DNA from: Anaerostipes sp.
Lineage (GTDB): Bacteria; Bacillota; Clostridia; Lachnospirales; Lachnospiraceae
DNA length: 64,000 nucleotides
Assembly (NCBI GenBank): GCA_028697725.1
Contig: JAQVEG010000006.1
Coordinates: forward strand, 1 to 64,000
Reading direction: 5' to 3'
Shown piece after piece: positions 29,156-39,086 of this stretch. Each line of letters starts with the position of its first letter. Positions within the stretch are counted from its first letter, which is position 1. The notes under the pieces are model-generated. The model made no database searches, had not been told where the DNA came from, and saw nothing but the letters and a program-made list of their open reading frames with translations. The translations under genes and the position numbers were made by a program.

Positions 29156-29806
29156 TTACATATCCAAGCACAACTCCGTAGTTATTTTGTGAATCGAATT
29201 CACTTCTATGTCTGCTTCTGGAAGACTTGGTAGACCAAATTCCGGATTGCAATATCCAATGGCCTTCATCCCTGCTTTCTTCGCCGCAATCACTCCATTT
29301 CTGGAATCCTCTATTACAAGACACTCTTTAGGATTCTTCTTTAATCCTTTCGCCGTATATAAAAATATATCAGGATGTGGTTTAGATTCAACACAATCTT
29401 CTCCACTCATAAGCATATCAAAATACGGTTCAATCTCAAATAATTTTACAACTCTCTTGATTTCATCCTTAGGAGAAGATGATGCCACTGCCAGAGGAAC
29501 TTTATTTGCATGAAGTTTTTGAATCAACTCTATGGTTCCATCAATTGGATGAAGTCCTTCTTCTTCAATCATCTGCTCTCTAAATCTCCACATCTCATCC
29601 ATACAGTCTTCAATTGTTGTATTGATTTGAAAATGATTAATTACTGATGTCCACATTCTATTATTACTCACGCCAATAAATTTGTTATTTAATTCCTTTG
29701 ATATGCTCTTTCCATGTAATCCAAGCACATGGTTGATACATCGAAAATATCCTGGTTCTGTATCAACAATAACTCCATCCATATCAAATATTACTGCCTT
29801 TGCCAT
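29156..29806 (-). CDS. HAD-IA phosphatase / beta-phosphoglucomutase-like
   Basis: 216 aa; VIFDMDGVIVDTEPGYF, AVASSSPKDEIKRV, CLVIEDSRNGVIAAKKAGM. Confidence 0.88.
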   Translation of the reverse strand: MAKAVIFDMDGVIVDTEPGYFRCINHVLGLHGKSISKELNNKFIGVSNNRMWTSVINHFQINTTIEDCMDEMWRFREQMIEEEGLHPIDGTIELIQKLHANKVPLAVASSSPKDEIKRVVKLFEIEPYFDMLMSGEDCVESKPHPDIFLYTAKGLKKNPKECLVIEDSRNGVIAAKKAGMKAIGYCNPEFGLPSLPEADIEVNSIHKITTELCLDM

Positions 29807-29820
29807 ATCCTAATCTCCTT

Positions 29821-30630
29821 TTATTCTTTCTTGCACCAATACAGCTCTCCATCAAGCACTGCCTTTAACACTTTTAACACGCCATCTTCTTTGTTGGAAT
29901 CTGTGATAAAATTCGCAGCTTCTTTTACTTCTTCTCTTGCATTGGCTACTGCAAAGCTATGTGTTGCTCTTTTTAACATTTCAATGTCGTTATTATTATC
30001 ACCAAATGCCAACGTTTCATCTTTTGAAATATTGTATGCCTCCTGAAATCTCTTTACAGAAGTTCCCTTATTTACGCCAGTATTCATACAGTCAAGCCAT
30101 AACTCTCCTGCACTTGCAAGATAAATCGATGCTCCCCACTTTTTGAAGAATTCATCCCCTACTACTTTTTCTGGTCCATCTTGATGAAAAATAGAAACTT
30201 TACAAATATCCGCCTTTACTTTCATGATATCATGTACAAGTACAATCTCGTATCCATATTCATTTTTCATATATTCATATAAGCCCTTATTATCTGTATA
30301 ACTTTCATGAGCTGCACACAAAAGTGCATGGCATCTATTATGAGCTTCTGCATCTTCAATAATACTTTTCACAATAAAGGGATCCATCACATCCCTATGT
30401 TTAAATTCCTTTGATGTAATTACAGCACCATTTTCAGAAAGCATAATAATATCATCTTTAATTGGTTCAAAAACCGTTTCAATACTTTTCCTTTGTCGTC
30501 CACTTGCCGCAATAAATAACACACCTCTGCTTTGAAGTTCTCGAATCACGTCAAAATACTCTGGATTAAGCTCAAGTGTTCCATCCTCTAATAAAGTTCC
30601 ATCAATATCTGTTGCGATTAATTTAATCAT
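29821..30630 (-). CDS. Cof-type HAD-IIB hydrolase
   Basis: 269 aa; LIATDIDGTLLEDG, AASGRQRKSIE, LAFGDNNNDIEMLKRA. Confidence 0.92.
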   Translation of the reverse strand: MIKLIATDIDGTLLEDGTLELNPEYFDVIRELQSRGVLFIAASGRQRKSIETVFEPIKDDIIMLSENGAVITSKEFKHRDVMDPFIVKSIIEDAEAHNRCHALLCAAHESYTDNKGLYEYMKNEYGYEIVLVHDIMKVKADICKVSIFHQDGPEKVVGDEFFKKWGASIYLASAGELWLDCMNTGVNKGTSVKRFQEAYNISKDETLAFGDNNNDIEMLKRATHSFAVANAREEVKEAANFITDSNKEDGVLKVLKAVLDGELYWCKKE

Positions 30631-30820
30631 CGTTATCTTCCTTTCTACTGGTCAGAGTTTATCTCAATTTCCATAGTTTCATTATACTTGATTCCTCTGT
30701 TAATGACAAACTCATTTATTTATAGTAAATTTCAAAAATCCATAATATCAATACTTAGGTATTTTGTATGTGTACCTTGCATCCTTTAAAATATAAGAAA
30801 CATTGAAAAGGAGGTCTTCC

Positions 30821-31111
30821 ATGTTTGGACATCAATTAAAATTTCTACGAGAATCCCACAATTTAAGCCAAGTTGATTTAGCCAAAGCTCTATCTGTCAG
30901 CAAACAAACAGTAAGTAATTGGGAACATAATAATATTATGCCATCCGTAGATAAGCTTTGTTCTATTGCTCGTTATTTTTCATGCAGCACTGATTATCTC
31001 CTTGAAATGAACAATCGCCAATATTTAATAGAAACATCTAATATGACACCTAGACAGATCTCCCACATTCAACAACTTGTGAAAGATTTTCAGGAACTAA
31101 ACCATAAATAA
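30821..31111 (+). CDS. XRE-family HTH transcriptional regulator
   Basis: LKFLRESHNLSQVDLAKALSVSKQTVSNWE; SD AAAGGAGG before ATG at 30821 (track start 30803 is an upstream TTG). Confidence 0.88.
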   Translation: MFGHQLKFLRESHNLSQVDLAKALSVSKQTVSNWEHNNIMPSVDKLCSIARYFSCSTDYLLEMNNRQYLIETSNMTPRQISHIQQLVKDFQELNHK

Positions 31112-31155
31112 CAAAAAATCCAAAGACTCGCTATATATAGTCTTTGGATTTTTGT
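31111..31155. terminator. Bidirectional terminator between XRE gene and metA
   Basis: ACAAAAAATCCAAAGACT...AGTCTTTGGATTTTTGT convergent hairpin with A/T tracts. Confidence 0.9.
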
Positions 31156-31156
31156 T

Positions 31157-32080
31157 TTATTTATTCTCATCATCAGCCCAGTGATATGGTGTATTCTGAT
31201 ATACGTAATAATTAAGCCAATTATTATAAAGAGTATTTGCATGGCATCTCCATGATTTTACTGGTCCCTTTTCTGGATTATCATCTAAATAATAATTCTT
31301 TGGAACCTCTGGGTTCAATCCCTTCTTTACATCTCTTTGATATTCTGTATCAAGGGTCATCACATCATATTCTGGATGTCCTGTCACGAAAATCTGACTT
31401 CCTGTTTTATTTACAATTGCATAAGGACCAGTTTCTTCTGATTCAGCAACAATCATTAAGTCTTTATTTTTACGAACTGCCTCACCATCCACTGCTGTAT
31501 TTCTAGAATGTGGTGCATAAAAATAATCATCAAATCCACGAACTAATGGTGTCTTTTTATGTATTGTGTGGTGTCGATACACGCCTGATATCTTCTGATC
31601 TAAGGCTTCTTTTTTAATTCCATAATGATAATAAAGTCCCGCTTGTGCTGCCCAGCAAATATGAAGTGTAGACGTTACATTGGTCTTGCTCCATTCCATA
31701 ATTGCAGCAACTTCATCCCAGTAGTCCACTTCCTCAAATTCCTTTAACTCTACAGGGGCTCCTGTAATAATCATTCCATCAAACTTCTTTTCTTTGATTT
31801 TAGAAAATACAGTATAAAACTTCTCCATATGTGCTTCCGGCACATGGGTTGGTGTATATGATTCTGTCTGTAAAAATGTAATATCTAACTGTAATGGTGT
31901 ATTGGATAAACTGCGAAGTAAGTGCAATTCTGTCTCTAACTTTGTTGGCATTAGATTCAAAATAACAATCTTTAGAGGTCTAATATCCTGCGTACCCGCA
32001 CGATCCATGTCCATAACGAATACATTTTCTTTTTCTAGTATAGCCTTTGCTGGCAATGCTGCGTCGATTCTAATTGGCAT
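31157..32080 (-). CDS. metA: Homoserine O-acyltransferase (MetA)
   Basis: 307 aa; MPIRIDAALPAKAILEKENVFVM, LNLMPTKLETE, LHICWAAQAGLYYHYG, VTGHPEYD. Confidence 0.96.
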   Translation of the reverse strand: MPIRIDAALPAKAILEKENVFVMDMDRAGTQDIRPLKIVILNLMPTKLETELHLLRSLSNTPLQLDITFLQTESYTPTHVPEAHMEKFYTVFSKIKEKKFDGMIITGAPVELKEFEEVDYWDEVAAIMEWSKTNVTSTLHICWAAQAGLYYHYGIKKEALDQKISGVYRHHTIHKKTPLVRGFDDYFYAPHSRNTAVDGEAVRKNKDLMIVAESEETGPYAIVNKTGSQIFVTGHPEYDVMTLDTEYQRDVKKGLNPEVPKNYYLDDNPEKGPVKSWRCHANTLYNNWLNYYVYQNTPYHWADDENK

Positions 32081-32113
32081 TTATGTCACTCCCTTTTTAT
32101 TTTTTGATGATTT

Positions 32114-34072
32114 TTATGCCTTAATCATCTCTATAAAATCTTTTTCACTAATAATTGGAACACTTAAATCTTTTGCTTTTTTATTCTTAGAAGATGTTGA
32201 TGTGGTATCATTGTTAATCAAGTAATCTGTCTTTCCCGTCACACTTCCTGTTGCTTTTCCACCAAGTTCTTCTATATGCTCTTTCAATGCTTTTCGATTT
32301 GTATATTCATTTAAAGAGCCTGTAATTACAAATACTTTTCCCTCTAATATCTTTTCTGCACTAGATTTCTCTCTCTTTTGAATATCTAAATATTCTAACA
32401 ATTTATCTACTGTGTTTTGATTGTTTGGCAATGCAAAATATCCTTTCATTGCCTGTCCAATCATAGGACCAATTCCATCAATGGCTATAAAATCATCTAC
32501 ATCCGCTTTTCGGATCGCATCAAAATCATCTTCAAAATGACTGCAGATTAACTTTGCATTAGACAAGCCGACATTTGCAATTCCAAGACTATAAATAAAG
32601 TTTGGAAGAAGCACTGTCTTTGCCCCATGGATTGCTGAGATTAAATTTTCATAAGATTTTTCTCCAAAGCCCTCCATATGAATAATGGTATCTTTATATT
32701 GCTCTAGTGTAAAAATGTCATAAAGCTCCTCTAAGATTCCACCTTGAATCATCTTGTCTAACGTTGCTTCTGAAAGTCCATCCACATTTAATGCATCTCT
32801 GGAAACAAAATGTGAAAATAATTTTAGCTTCTTGGCACTGCAAAATTCATTGGTACACACAAGAGTTTTAATTCCATTTTCACTTTCTACCTTGGTCTGT
32901 CCACCACAGGCTGGACAAGTTTTTGGAATATCAATATGATTTGATTTTGTAAAATTCTCTGCCAGTTGAGGAATAATCATATTTGCCTTGTAAACTGTAA
33001 TATCATCCCCAATTCCAAGTTCTAACTCTTCCATAACACTAAGATTGTGAAGACTCGCCCGACTTACTGTTGTTCCTTCTAATTCCACTGGATCAAAGAT
33101 TGCCACTGGATTAATCAGTCCAGTTCTTGAAGGACTCCACTCAATCTCAGTTAGCTTTGTCTTTGCTGTCTCATCTGCCCATTTAAATGCAATGGAATCT
33201 CTGGGAAACTTTGCCGTTCTTCCTAAACTTCTTCCATATGCAATATCGTCATACAATAGCACAAGTCCATCTGATGGTGCATCATGTTTCGGCATTTTGT
33301 CAGCGAAATCCTGTACTGCATCAGATATGGTATCACTTGTTACTGCCTTGTAATCCACCATGTCAAATCCAAGTTCTCTCGCCCAAGCAATCTTTTTTTC
33401 CATGGAATTATGAAAATCAACATCTCCCACATCCCCCACAGAAAATCCGTAAAAATGTACTTTTCTCTGTGCTGTAATCTCATTGTTTAACTGTCGTACA
33501 GAACCACTACATAGATTTCTTGGATTCTTATACTGGCTTTCTACATCTGGCATTTCCTCATTCATTTTCTTAAAATCAGAATATAAAATAACTGCTTCCC
33601 CACGAATCACCAATGTATTCTCATAGGCAATCTTTCTTGGAAGATTCACAAACACCTTTGCATTATTTGTGATAACTTCTCCTATCTCACCATTTCCACG
33701 AGTAACAGCCTTTGATAGTTCCCCGTTTTCATAGGTTAGCACAACTGTAAGCCCATCTAATTTCCAAGACAGAAGCCCTTTTTGATTTCCTAGCCATGAT
33801 GCTAAAGCATCTACTTCCTTTGTCTTGTCCAATGAAAGCATAGGTGATGGATGTGCCTCCTTTTCAAGGTTTGTTAAAAGCTCATATCCAACATGAACAG
33901 TAGGACTATTTGACAATACTGTCTTTGTATCCTTTTCAAGTTCACCTAGTTCATCATACAATTTATCATATTCAAAATTCGACATAATTTCTTGATTCTT
34001 CTGATAGTAAGCTTCACTTGCTTCATTTAAAATCTGAATCAATTCCTTCATTCGCTGAATTTTATTCACCAT
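32114..34072 (-). CDS. ligA: NAD-dependent DNA ligase
   Basis: 652 aa; LSWKLDGLTVVLTYENG, CPACGGQTKVESENGIKTLVCTNEFC zinc finger, C-terminal BRCT. Confidence 0.95.
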   Translation of the reverse strand: MVNKIQRMKELIQILNEASEAYYQKNQEIMSNFEYDKLYDELGELEKDTKTVLSNSPTVHVGYELLTNLEKEAHPSPMLSLDKTKEVDALASWLGNQKGLLSWKLDGLTVVLTYENGELSKAVTRGNGEIGEVITNNAKVFVNLPRKIAYENTLVIRGEAVILYSDFKKMNEEMPDVESQYKNPRNLCSGSVRQLNNEITAQRKVHFYGFSVGDVGDVDFHNSMEKKIAWARELGFDMVDYKAVTSDTISDAVQDFADKMPKHDAPSDGLVLLYDDIAYGRSLGRTAKFPRDSIAFKWADETAKTKLTEIEWSPSRTGLINPVAIFDPVELEGTTVSRASLHNLSVMEELELGIGDDITVYKANMIIPQLAENFTKSNHIDIPKTCPACGGQTKVESENGIKTLVCTNEFCSAKKLKLFSHFVSRDALNVDGLSEATLDKMIQGGILEELYDIFTLEQYKDTIIHMEGFGEKSYENLISAIHGAKTVLLPNFIYSLGIANVGLSNAKLICSHFEDDFDAIRKADVDDFIAIDGIGPMIGQAMKGYFALPNNQNTVDKLLEYLDIQKREKSSAEKILEGKVFVITGSLNEYTNRKALKEHIEELGGKATGSVTGKTDYLINNDTTSTSSKNKKAKDLSVPIISEKDFIEMIKA

Positions 34073-34793
34073 CTAACTCCTTCTTCAAACGTTCCCACTC
34101 ATCAGGACGCAGCTTTCGATAAGTTCCTTCTTTCAAGTGTCCAAGTTGAATACTCATCAAACGGACTCTCTTTAGTTTTACCACTCTATAACCAAAATAC
34201 TCGCACATTCGACGAATTTGGCGATTCAATCCCTGAGTCAAAACAATACGAAATGTATGTGCATTCTCCTTGATTACTTCACACTCTCTCGTTACAACAT
34301 CTAATTCTTCTAAGGGAACACCTTGTCGCATTCCCTGAATAAATGTACTTGTAATCTTTTTATCTACTGTGACTTCATATTCCTTCTCATGGTAATTCCT
34401 TGCTTTCATAATCTCATTGGCCATCTCACCATCATTGGTAAGCAAAATAAGCCCTTGAGAATCCTTATCAAGTCTTCCCACTGGATAAATTCTCGTTGGA
34501 TAATTGATAAAATCTATAATATTGTTCTTTTCTTTTTTACTTGAGGTACATACAACCCCAACAGGCTTATGAAATACCAGACAGACCAAATCATTCTCAA
34601 TTTCCACTGGTTTTCCATTAAACACAACCCTCTGACCCCTGGACACCTTTGTTCCCTTGGTCGCAGTTTCCCCGTCAACAAGAACCTTTCCCTGCTCCAC
34701 AAACACATCTGCCTGTCTTCTAGAACAGACTCCTGCCTGACTCAAATATTTATTAATTCGTACTGATTCTTCTATCTCACGCTTTTGCTTCAT
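34062..34793 (-). CDS. RsuA/RluF-type pseudouridine synthase
   Basis: 243 aa; S4 domain INKYLSQAGVCSRRQAD; PVGRLDKDSQGLILLTNDG; LTQGLNRQIRRMCEYFGY. Confidence 0.94.
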   Translation of the reverse strand: MKQKREIEESVRINKYLSQAGVCSRRQADVFVEQGKVLVDGETATKGTKVSRGQRVVFNGKPVEIENDLVCLVFHKPVGVVCTSSKKEKNNIIDFINYPTRIYPVGRLDKDSQGLILLTNDGEMANEIMKARNYHEKEYEVTVDKKITSTFIQGMRQGVPLEELDVVTRECEVIKENAHTFRIVLTQGLNRQIRRMCEYFGYRVVKLKRVRLMSIQLGHLKEGTYRKLRPDEWERLKKELDGE

Positions 34794-34861
34794 AATACAT
34801 CCTTTTTTTATTAGTGTTATTCATTTTCATACAGAGTCTATTGTAACATATAATTCGCAAT

Positions 34862-36466
34862 TTAGATTTTCTTTTCCCATTTATCGCACAATGCATTGAT
34901 TTGATCTGCAAACTTAGCCAAATCTTTATTTGCACCACCTTGGTTTCTTGCAATCACTTCAAGAAGTCTGTTTCCACAAGACTCTAGCCTTGTATAGACT
35001 GGAGATTCTCCTTGTCTCTTCTTGTACTCTGGAACTTTTTCTTTTCTTCCTTCACAAATCCACTCTCCCGTTCCCAAGTCAAACTCAGCACCACTAAAAG
35101 GAGCTTCCGCATCTAATTTATGTTCTAATTTTAAGGTTTCACAGTATTTGTCACACACTGAATCCTCTCCATGAACTACAAATACTTTTTTTGGTTTTTC
35201 CTTAAATTCCTCAATCCAACGAATCAATCCATTCTTATCTGCATGGCCACTGAGTCCTTCCAGCATAATAACTTTTGCCGCTACATGAATCTCCTCACCA
35301 AATAATTTAATATCCTTGCATCCTTCTACCAAAGAACGTCCCAAAGTACCATTTGCCTGATATCCTACAAATACAACGGTACACTCTGGACGCCATAAAT
35401 TATATTTTAAATGATGACGAACTCGCCCTGCCTCACACATCCCAGAAGCAGAAATAATTACCTTTGGTTCTTTGTCAAAGTTAATAGCTTTGGAATCTGC
35501 CGTAGAAATGGATAGCTTTAGGTTGCTGAAGGAAATTGGGTTAATTCCATTTTTAAGAAGTTCCATTGCCTCTTCATCAAAGGTTTCTGCTGTGTCTTTA
35601 TTAAAAATATTGGTTGCCTCAACTGCAAGAGGACTATCTACATATACAACAAAGTCTCCATGATTCTTCACCATACCCTCATCTTTAATCTGTCGAATAT
35701 AATAGAGAAGTTCCTGAGTTCTTCCAACTGCGAAAGACGGAATAATCACATTTCCACCTTTATCAAAAGTCTTTTGAATTACTTCAGCTAATTTTCCAAC
35801 ATAATCTGGCCGTTCCCCATGAAACCTGTCTCCATAGGTTGCCTCTGTCAAAGCATAATCTGCAGACTCAATATATCTGGGATCTTTGATTAATGGCTGA
35901 TCATAATTTCCAATATCACCTGAGAAAGCCAGCTTCTTTGAAATTCCATCCTCATCTAGCCATACTTCAACGCTTGATGAACCAAGCAAATGTCCCACAT
36001 CTGTAAATCTAACATGAATTCCATTTGTTACTGATATTTTTTGGTTATACTGACATGGTACAAACTGCTCCATTACACCAACTGCATCATCCATGGTATA
36101 AATAGGTTCTACTTCTGGTTTCCCAGATCTTCTTGCTTTCCGACTTTTCCATTCTGCCTCAAACTCTTGGATATGGGCACTGTCACGAAGCATAATATCA
36201 CACAAATCTCTCGTTGCCTGTGTTGTAAACACACTTCCACGAAATCCATTTGAATAAAGAAGAGGTATTAAACCTGAATGATCAATATGTGCATGGGTCA
36301 AAAATACATAATCAATTTGTGATGCTTTCACTGGCAGTGGTACATTGACATAGACATTCTGTCCCTGTTCCATTCCATAATCAACTAAAATATGTTTTCC
36401 ACATGCCTCAATATAATGACAGCTTCCTGTCACTTCATGGTCCGCTCCGATAAACATTAATTTCAT
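34862..36466 (-). CDS. MBL-fold/beta-CASP RNA metallohydrolase (YSH1-like)
   Basis: MKLMFIGADHEVTGSCHYIE, LTHAHIDHSGLIPLL, SGHADKNGL; SD GAGGAGG before ATG at 36466. Confidence 0.92.
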   Translation of the reverse strand: MKLMFIGADHEVTGSCHYIEACGKHILVDYGMEQGQNVYVNVPLPVKASQIDYVFLTHAHIDHSGLIPLLYSNGFRGSVFTTQATRDLCDIMLRDSAHIQEFEAEWKSRKARRSGKPEVEPIYTMDDAVGVMEQFVPCQYNQKISVTNGIHVRFTDVGHLLGSSSVEVWLDEDGISKKLAFSGDIGNYDQPLIKDPRYIESADYALTEATYGDRFHGERPDYVGKLAEVIQKTFDKGGNVIIPSFAVGRTQELLYYIRQIKDEGMVKNHGDFVVYVDSPLAVEATNIFNKDTAETFDEEAMELLKNGINPISFSNLKLSISTADSKAINFDKEPKVIISASGMCEAGRVRHHLKYNLWRPECTVVFVGYQANGTLGRSLVEGCKDIKLFGEEIHVAAKVIMLEGLSGHADKNGLIRWIEEFKEKPKKVFVVHGEDSVCDKYCETLKLEHKLDAEAPFSGAEFDLGTGEWICEGRKEKVPEYKKRQGESPVYTRLESCGNRLLEVIARNQGGANKDLAKFADQINALCDKWEKKI

Positions 36467-36470
36467 AGTA

Positions 36471-37520
36471 TCAAACCTCCTCTGTAATATATATACGCTC
36501 AAATGGTATTAAATCTTGAAATTCCCTTCTTGTCTGTATGCCAAATAGAATCTCTGTCAATTCCTTTATTGTGAGCTTCAGTTGTGGCTGCTTTTGTGTC
36601 CTCTTAATATGCCCTCCCTGTTTTGTAATATTTATTTGAAATGTTCCATTATTCTCTAAAATAATGGAATCTTTTATTTCTATATTCACACAGATAGACT
36701 TCTTTGCTTTTGCAAAACTCATCATTTCGCAAAGATTTGTTATTCTTACCATAATTGACGGAATCTGTTTGGATACACTTTTATCATTCCCAACAATTTC
36801 AATCACATATTCTGAAAAATAACCTTTTAACATCTCATAAAATTTGTCTTTCTTCTCACAAAATGCCTCTCTAATAAACACTGTATCTTCTTCTATTCCA
36901 TATACAAAGACTGCAGATAAATTCTCCTGCTCCCATAAAAGAATATCTCCCCCCTGACTCTTTGCTTCTTTCTGAATTCTGGCTAAATAATCTTTTGTTA
37001 CCTTTGTATGAATATCATATGACCTTAACTGGCTTTCTATGAAAAGAATTACCTTGTCTGCATCTTTCTTACATTCAAAACCTCGAAGAATTCCAGAAAA
37101 TTCTGTTTTATCTCCCTGAATTTTATCTTTACTCCAATCCATGGCAAACATAAAATCAAAAGGCTCGTAATAAGCTGGATTGGCTGGTTCTAGATAGGTG
37201 AATGCCTCTTTTGCTTCTGCCATATCATTTAAAACTTTGTGAAGCATTTCTCTCATAATTCCCTGTCTTCTACATTCTGCCTTAGTTGCAACTGCAACAA
37301 TGTAATGCATTGGGACTTCTTTTCCTCTAATATCTAATAAATATGGATTCAAGTGAATGGTTCCCACCAATTCTTCTTTTTTCTTTGCCATCAAAACTTG
37401 ATTCTTAGAATATACTTCCTCAAAATAATAATCTGCAAATTCTTTAGGATCTTCAAATATCTCCTGATATAAATTGTAAATTTCCTGTTTTTTTGTTTTA
37501 TCATCGTAGATAAAATCCAT
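36471..37520 (-). CDS. GNAT family N-acetyltransferase (Eis-like, two-domain)
   Basis: 349 aa; VPMHYIVAVATKAECRRQGIMREMLHKVL acetyl-CoA-binding motif. Confidence 0.85.
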   Translation of the reverse strand: MDFIYDDKTKKQEIYNLYQEIFEDPKEFADYYFEEVYSKNQVLMAKKKEELVGTIHLNPYLLDIRGKEVPMHYIVAVATKAECRRQGIMREMLHKVLNDMAEAKEAFTYLEPANPAYYEPFDFMFAMDWSKDKIQGDKTEFSGILRGFECKKDADKVILFIESQLRSYDIHTKVTKDYLARIQKEAKSQGGDILLWEQENLSAVFVYGIEEDTVFIREAFCEKKDKFYEMLKGYFSEYVIEIVGNDKSVSKQIPSIMVRITNLCEMMSFAKAKKSICVNIEIKDSIILENNGTFQINITKQGGHIKRTQKQPQLKLTIKELTEILFGIQTRREFQDLIPFERIYITEEV

Positions 37521-38087
37521 CTAGTCTTCTCCTTTTTTGCACCCTTTACAATTGGCACAACCAGTTCCTCTTGCTGTCTCTGGTTCTTTTAAAATATCTT
37601 GATAAATATAATTGTCAACGCCAGTTAGTAAGCACACCGCCTGAGAACTAATTCCCTCGCCTACGCCTGTAAATCCAAGCCCTTCTTCGGTGGTTGCCTT
37701 TACATTCACCTGATTCTTTTCAATCTTAAGTGCTTTTGCTATATTTTCTCTCATATCCTCAATATAGCCTGCAAGCTTTGGTCTTTGTGCAATTACAGTA
37801 CAGTCAATATTCTCAATGATATAGCACTCCTGATCTACAAGTTCTCCAACACGCTCTAACAATACAAGACTGTCTGCTCCTTTGTATTCAGGATCTGTAT
37901 CTGGAAAATGCTTCCCAATATCCCCTAATGCTGCAGCTCCTAACAATGCATCACAAACTGCATGAAGCAGTACATCCGCATCTGAATGTCCTAACAATCC
38001 TTTCTCATATGGAACCTTGACTCCACCTAAAATCAAATCTCTTCCTTCTACTAATTTATGCACATCATAGCCCATTCCAACTCGCAT
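37521..38087 (-). CDS. ispF: 2-C-methyl-D-erythritol 2,4-cyclodiphosphate synthase with Cys-rich C-terminal extension
   Basis: 188 aa; [56 protein letters not shown]. Confidence 0.96.
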   Translation of the reverse strand: MRVGMGYDVHKLVEGRDLILGGVKVPYEKGLLGHSDADVLLHAVCDALLGAAALGDIGKHFPDTDPEYKGADSLVLLERVGELVDQECYIIENIDCTVIAQRPKLAGYIEDMRENIAKALKIEKNQVNVKATTEEGLGFTGVGEGISSQAVCLLTGVDNYIYQDILKEPETARGTGCANCKGCKKGED

Positions 38088-38154
38088 GTTTATGGTCTCC
38101 TTTTTTCTTATTTTTTATATACTCTTATTATATTACAATTCCATAAGAAATACA

Positions 38155-38182
38155 AAAAATGCTGCCAGTTATGACAGCATTT
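38155..38182 (-). terminator. Terminator of the mannitol-type operon
   Basis: AAATGCTGtCA-taac-TGgCAGCATTTTTTG on minus strand. Confidence 0.85.
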
Positions 38183-38206
38183 CTAACAATCCCCTTTTCG
38201 TGCTTT

Positions 38207-39070
38207 CTACGCTTTCCCTTGAGAGCCAAAAAGTTTTATCTTTTCAATTACTTTCTCCTTTATTGCCTCTGTTCCATACGACAATAATTTTCTTGGATCA
38301 AATCCTTTCCCTTCTAGATCTTTTCCTTCTTCAATATATTCCCTAGTTCCTTCCGCAAATACAAGCTGACACTCTGTATTTACATTAATTTTTGCAACTC
38401 CAAGTGTAATTGCTTTTTGCACCATCTCATCTGGAATTCCTGTCCCACCATGAAGAACAAGTGGCATATCACCTGTCTGCTTTTGAATCTGATCCAATGT
38501 ATCAAAGCTTAAGCCTTCCCAGTTTTCTGGATATTTTCCATGAATATTTCCAATTCCTGCTGCCAGCATGGTAATTCCCAAGTCAGCTATCTGCTTACAT
38601 TCAGTTGGGTCGGCACACTCACCTCGCCCAATGACCCCGTCTTCTTCTCCACCAATGGAACCAACTTCAGCCTCTAATGAAATCCCCTTTTTCTTTGTAA
38701 TCTCTACAAGTTCTTTTGTTTTCCTAATATTATCTTCTAGTGCCTCATGGGAACCATCGTACATAATAGATGAAAAACCTGCGTCAATACACTTTTGGCA
38801 TGCTTCATATGAGCCATGGTCTAAATGAAGTGCAACTGGTACTGAAATATTCAACTCCTCCATCATTCCTTCTACCATATCAACGATTGTCTTATATCCA
38901 CACATATACTTGGCCGCTCCCTCAGATACCCCTAAAATAACAGGTGCTTTCATTTCCTGAGATGCTAATAAAATTGCTTTGATCCACTCTAAATTATTTA
39001 TGTTAAATTGTCCTACTGCATAATGTTCACTTTTTGCTTTTTTAAGCATTTTTTCTGCTGATACTAACAT
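38207..39070 (-). CDS. Class II fructose/tagatose-bisphosphate aldolase
   Basis: 287 aa; AVGQFNINNLEW, LHLDHGSYE, SIMYDGSHEALEDNI, LHGGTGIPDE. Confidence 0.94.
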   Translation of the reverse strand: MLVSAEKMLKKAKSEHYAVGQFNINNLEWIKAILLASQEMKAPVILGVSEGAAKYMCGYKTIVDMVEGMMEELNISVPVALHLDHGSYEACQKCIDAGFSSIMYDGSHEALEDNIRKTKELVEITKKKGISLEAEVGSIGGEEDGVIGRGECADPTECKQIADLGITMLAAGIGNIHGKYPENWEGLSFDTLDQIQKQTGDMPLVLHGGTGIPDEMVQKAITLGVAKINVNTECQLVFAEGTREYIEEGKDLEGKGFDPRKLLSYGTEAIKEKVIEKIKLFGSQGKA

Positions 39071-39086
39071 GTTCTTCCTCCATAAA

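Noticed and set aside
32081-32113. SAM riboswitch or T-box before metA
   Set aside because: Only about 33 bp separate ligA and metA, too short for either element; metA appears to be read from the upstream genes.
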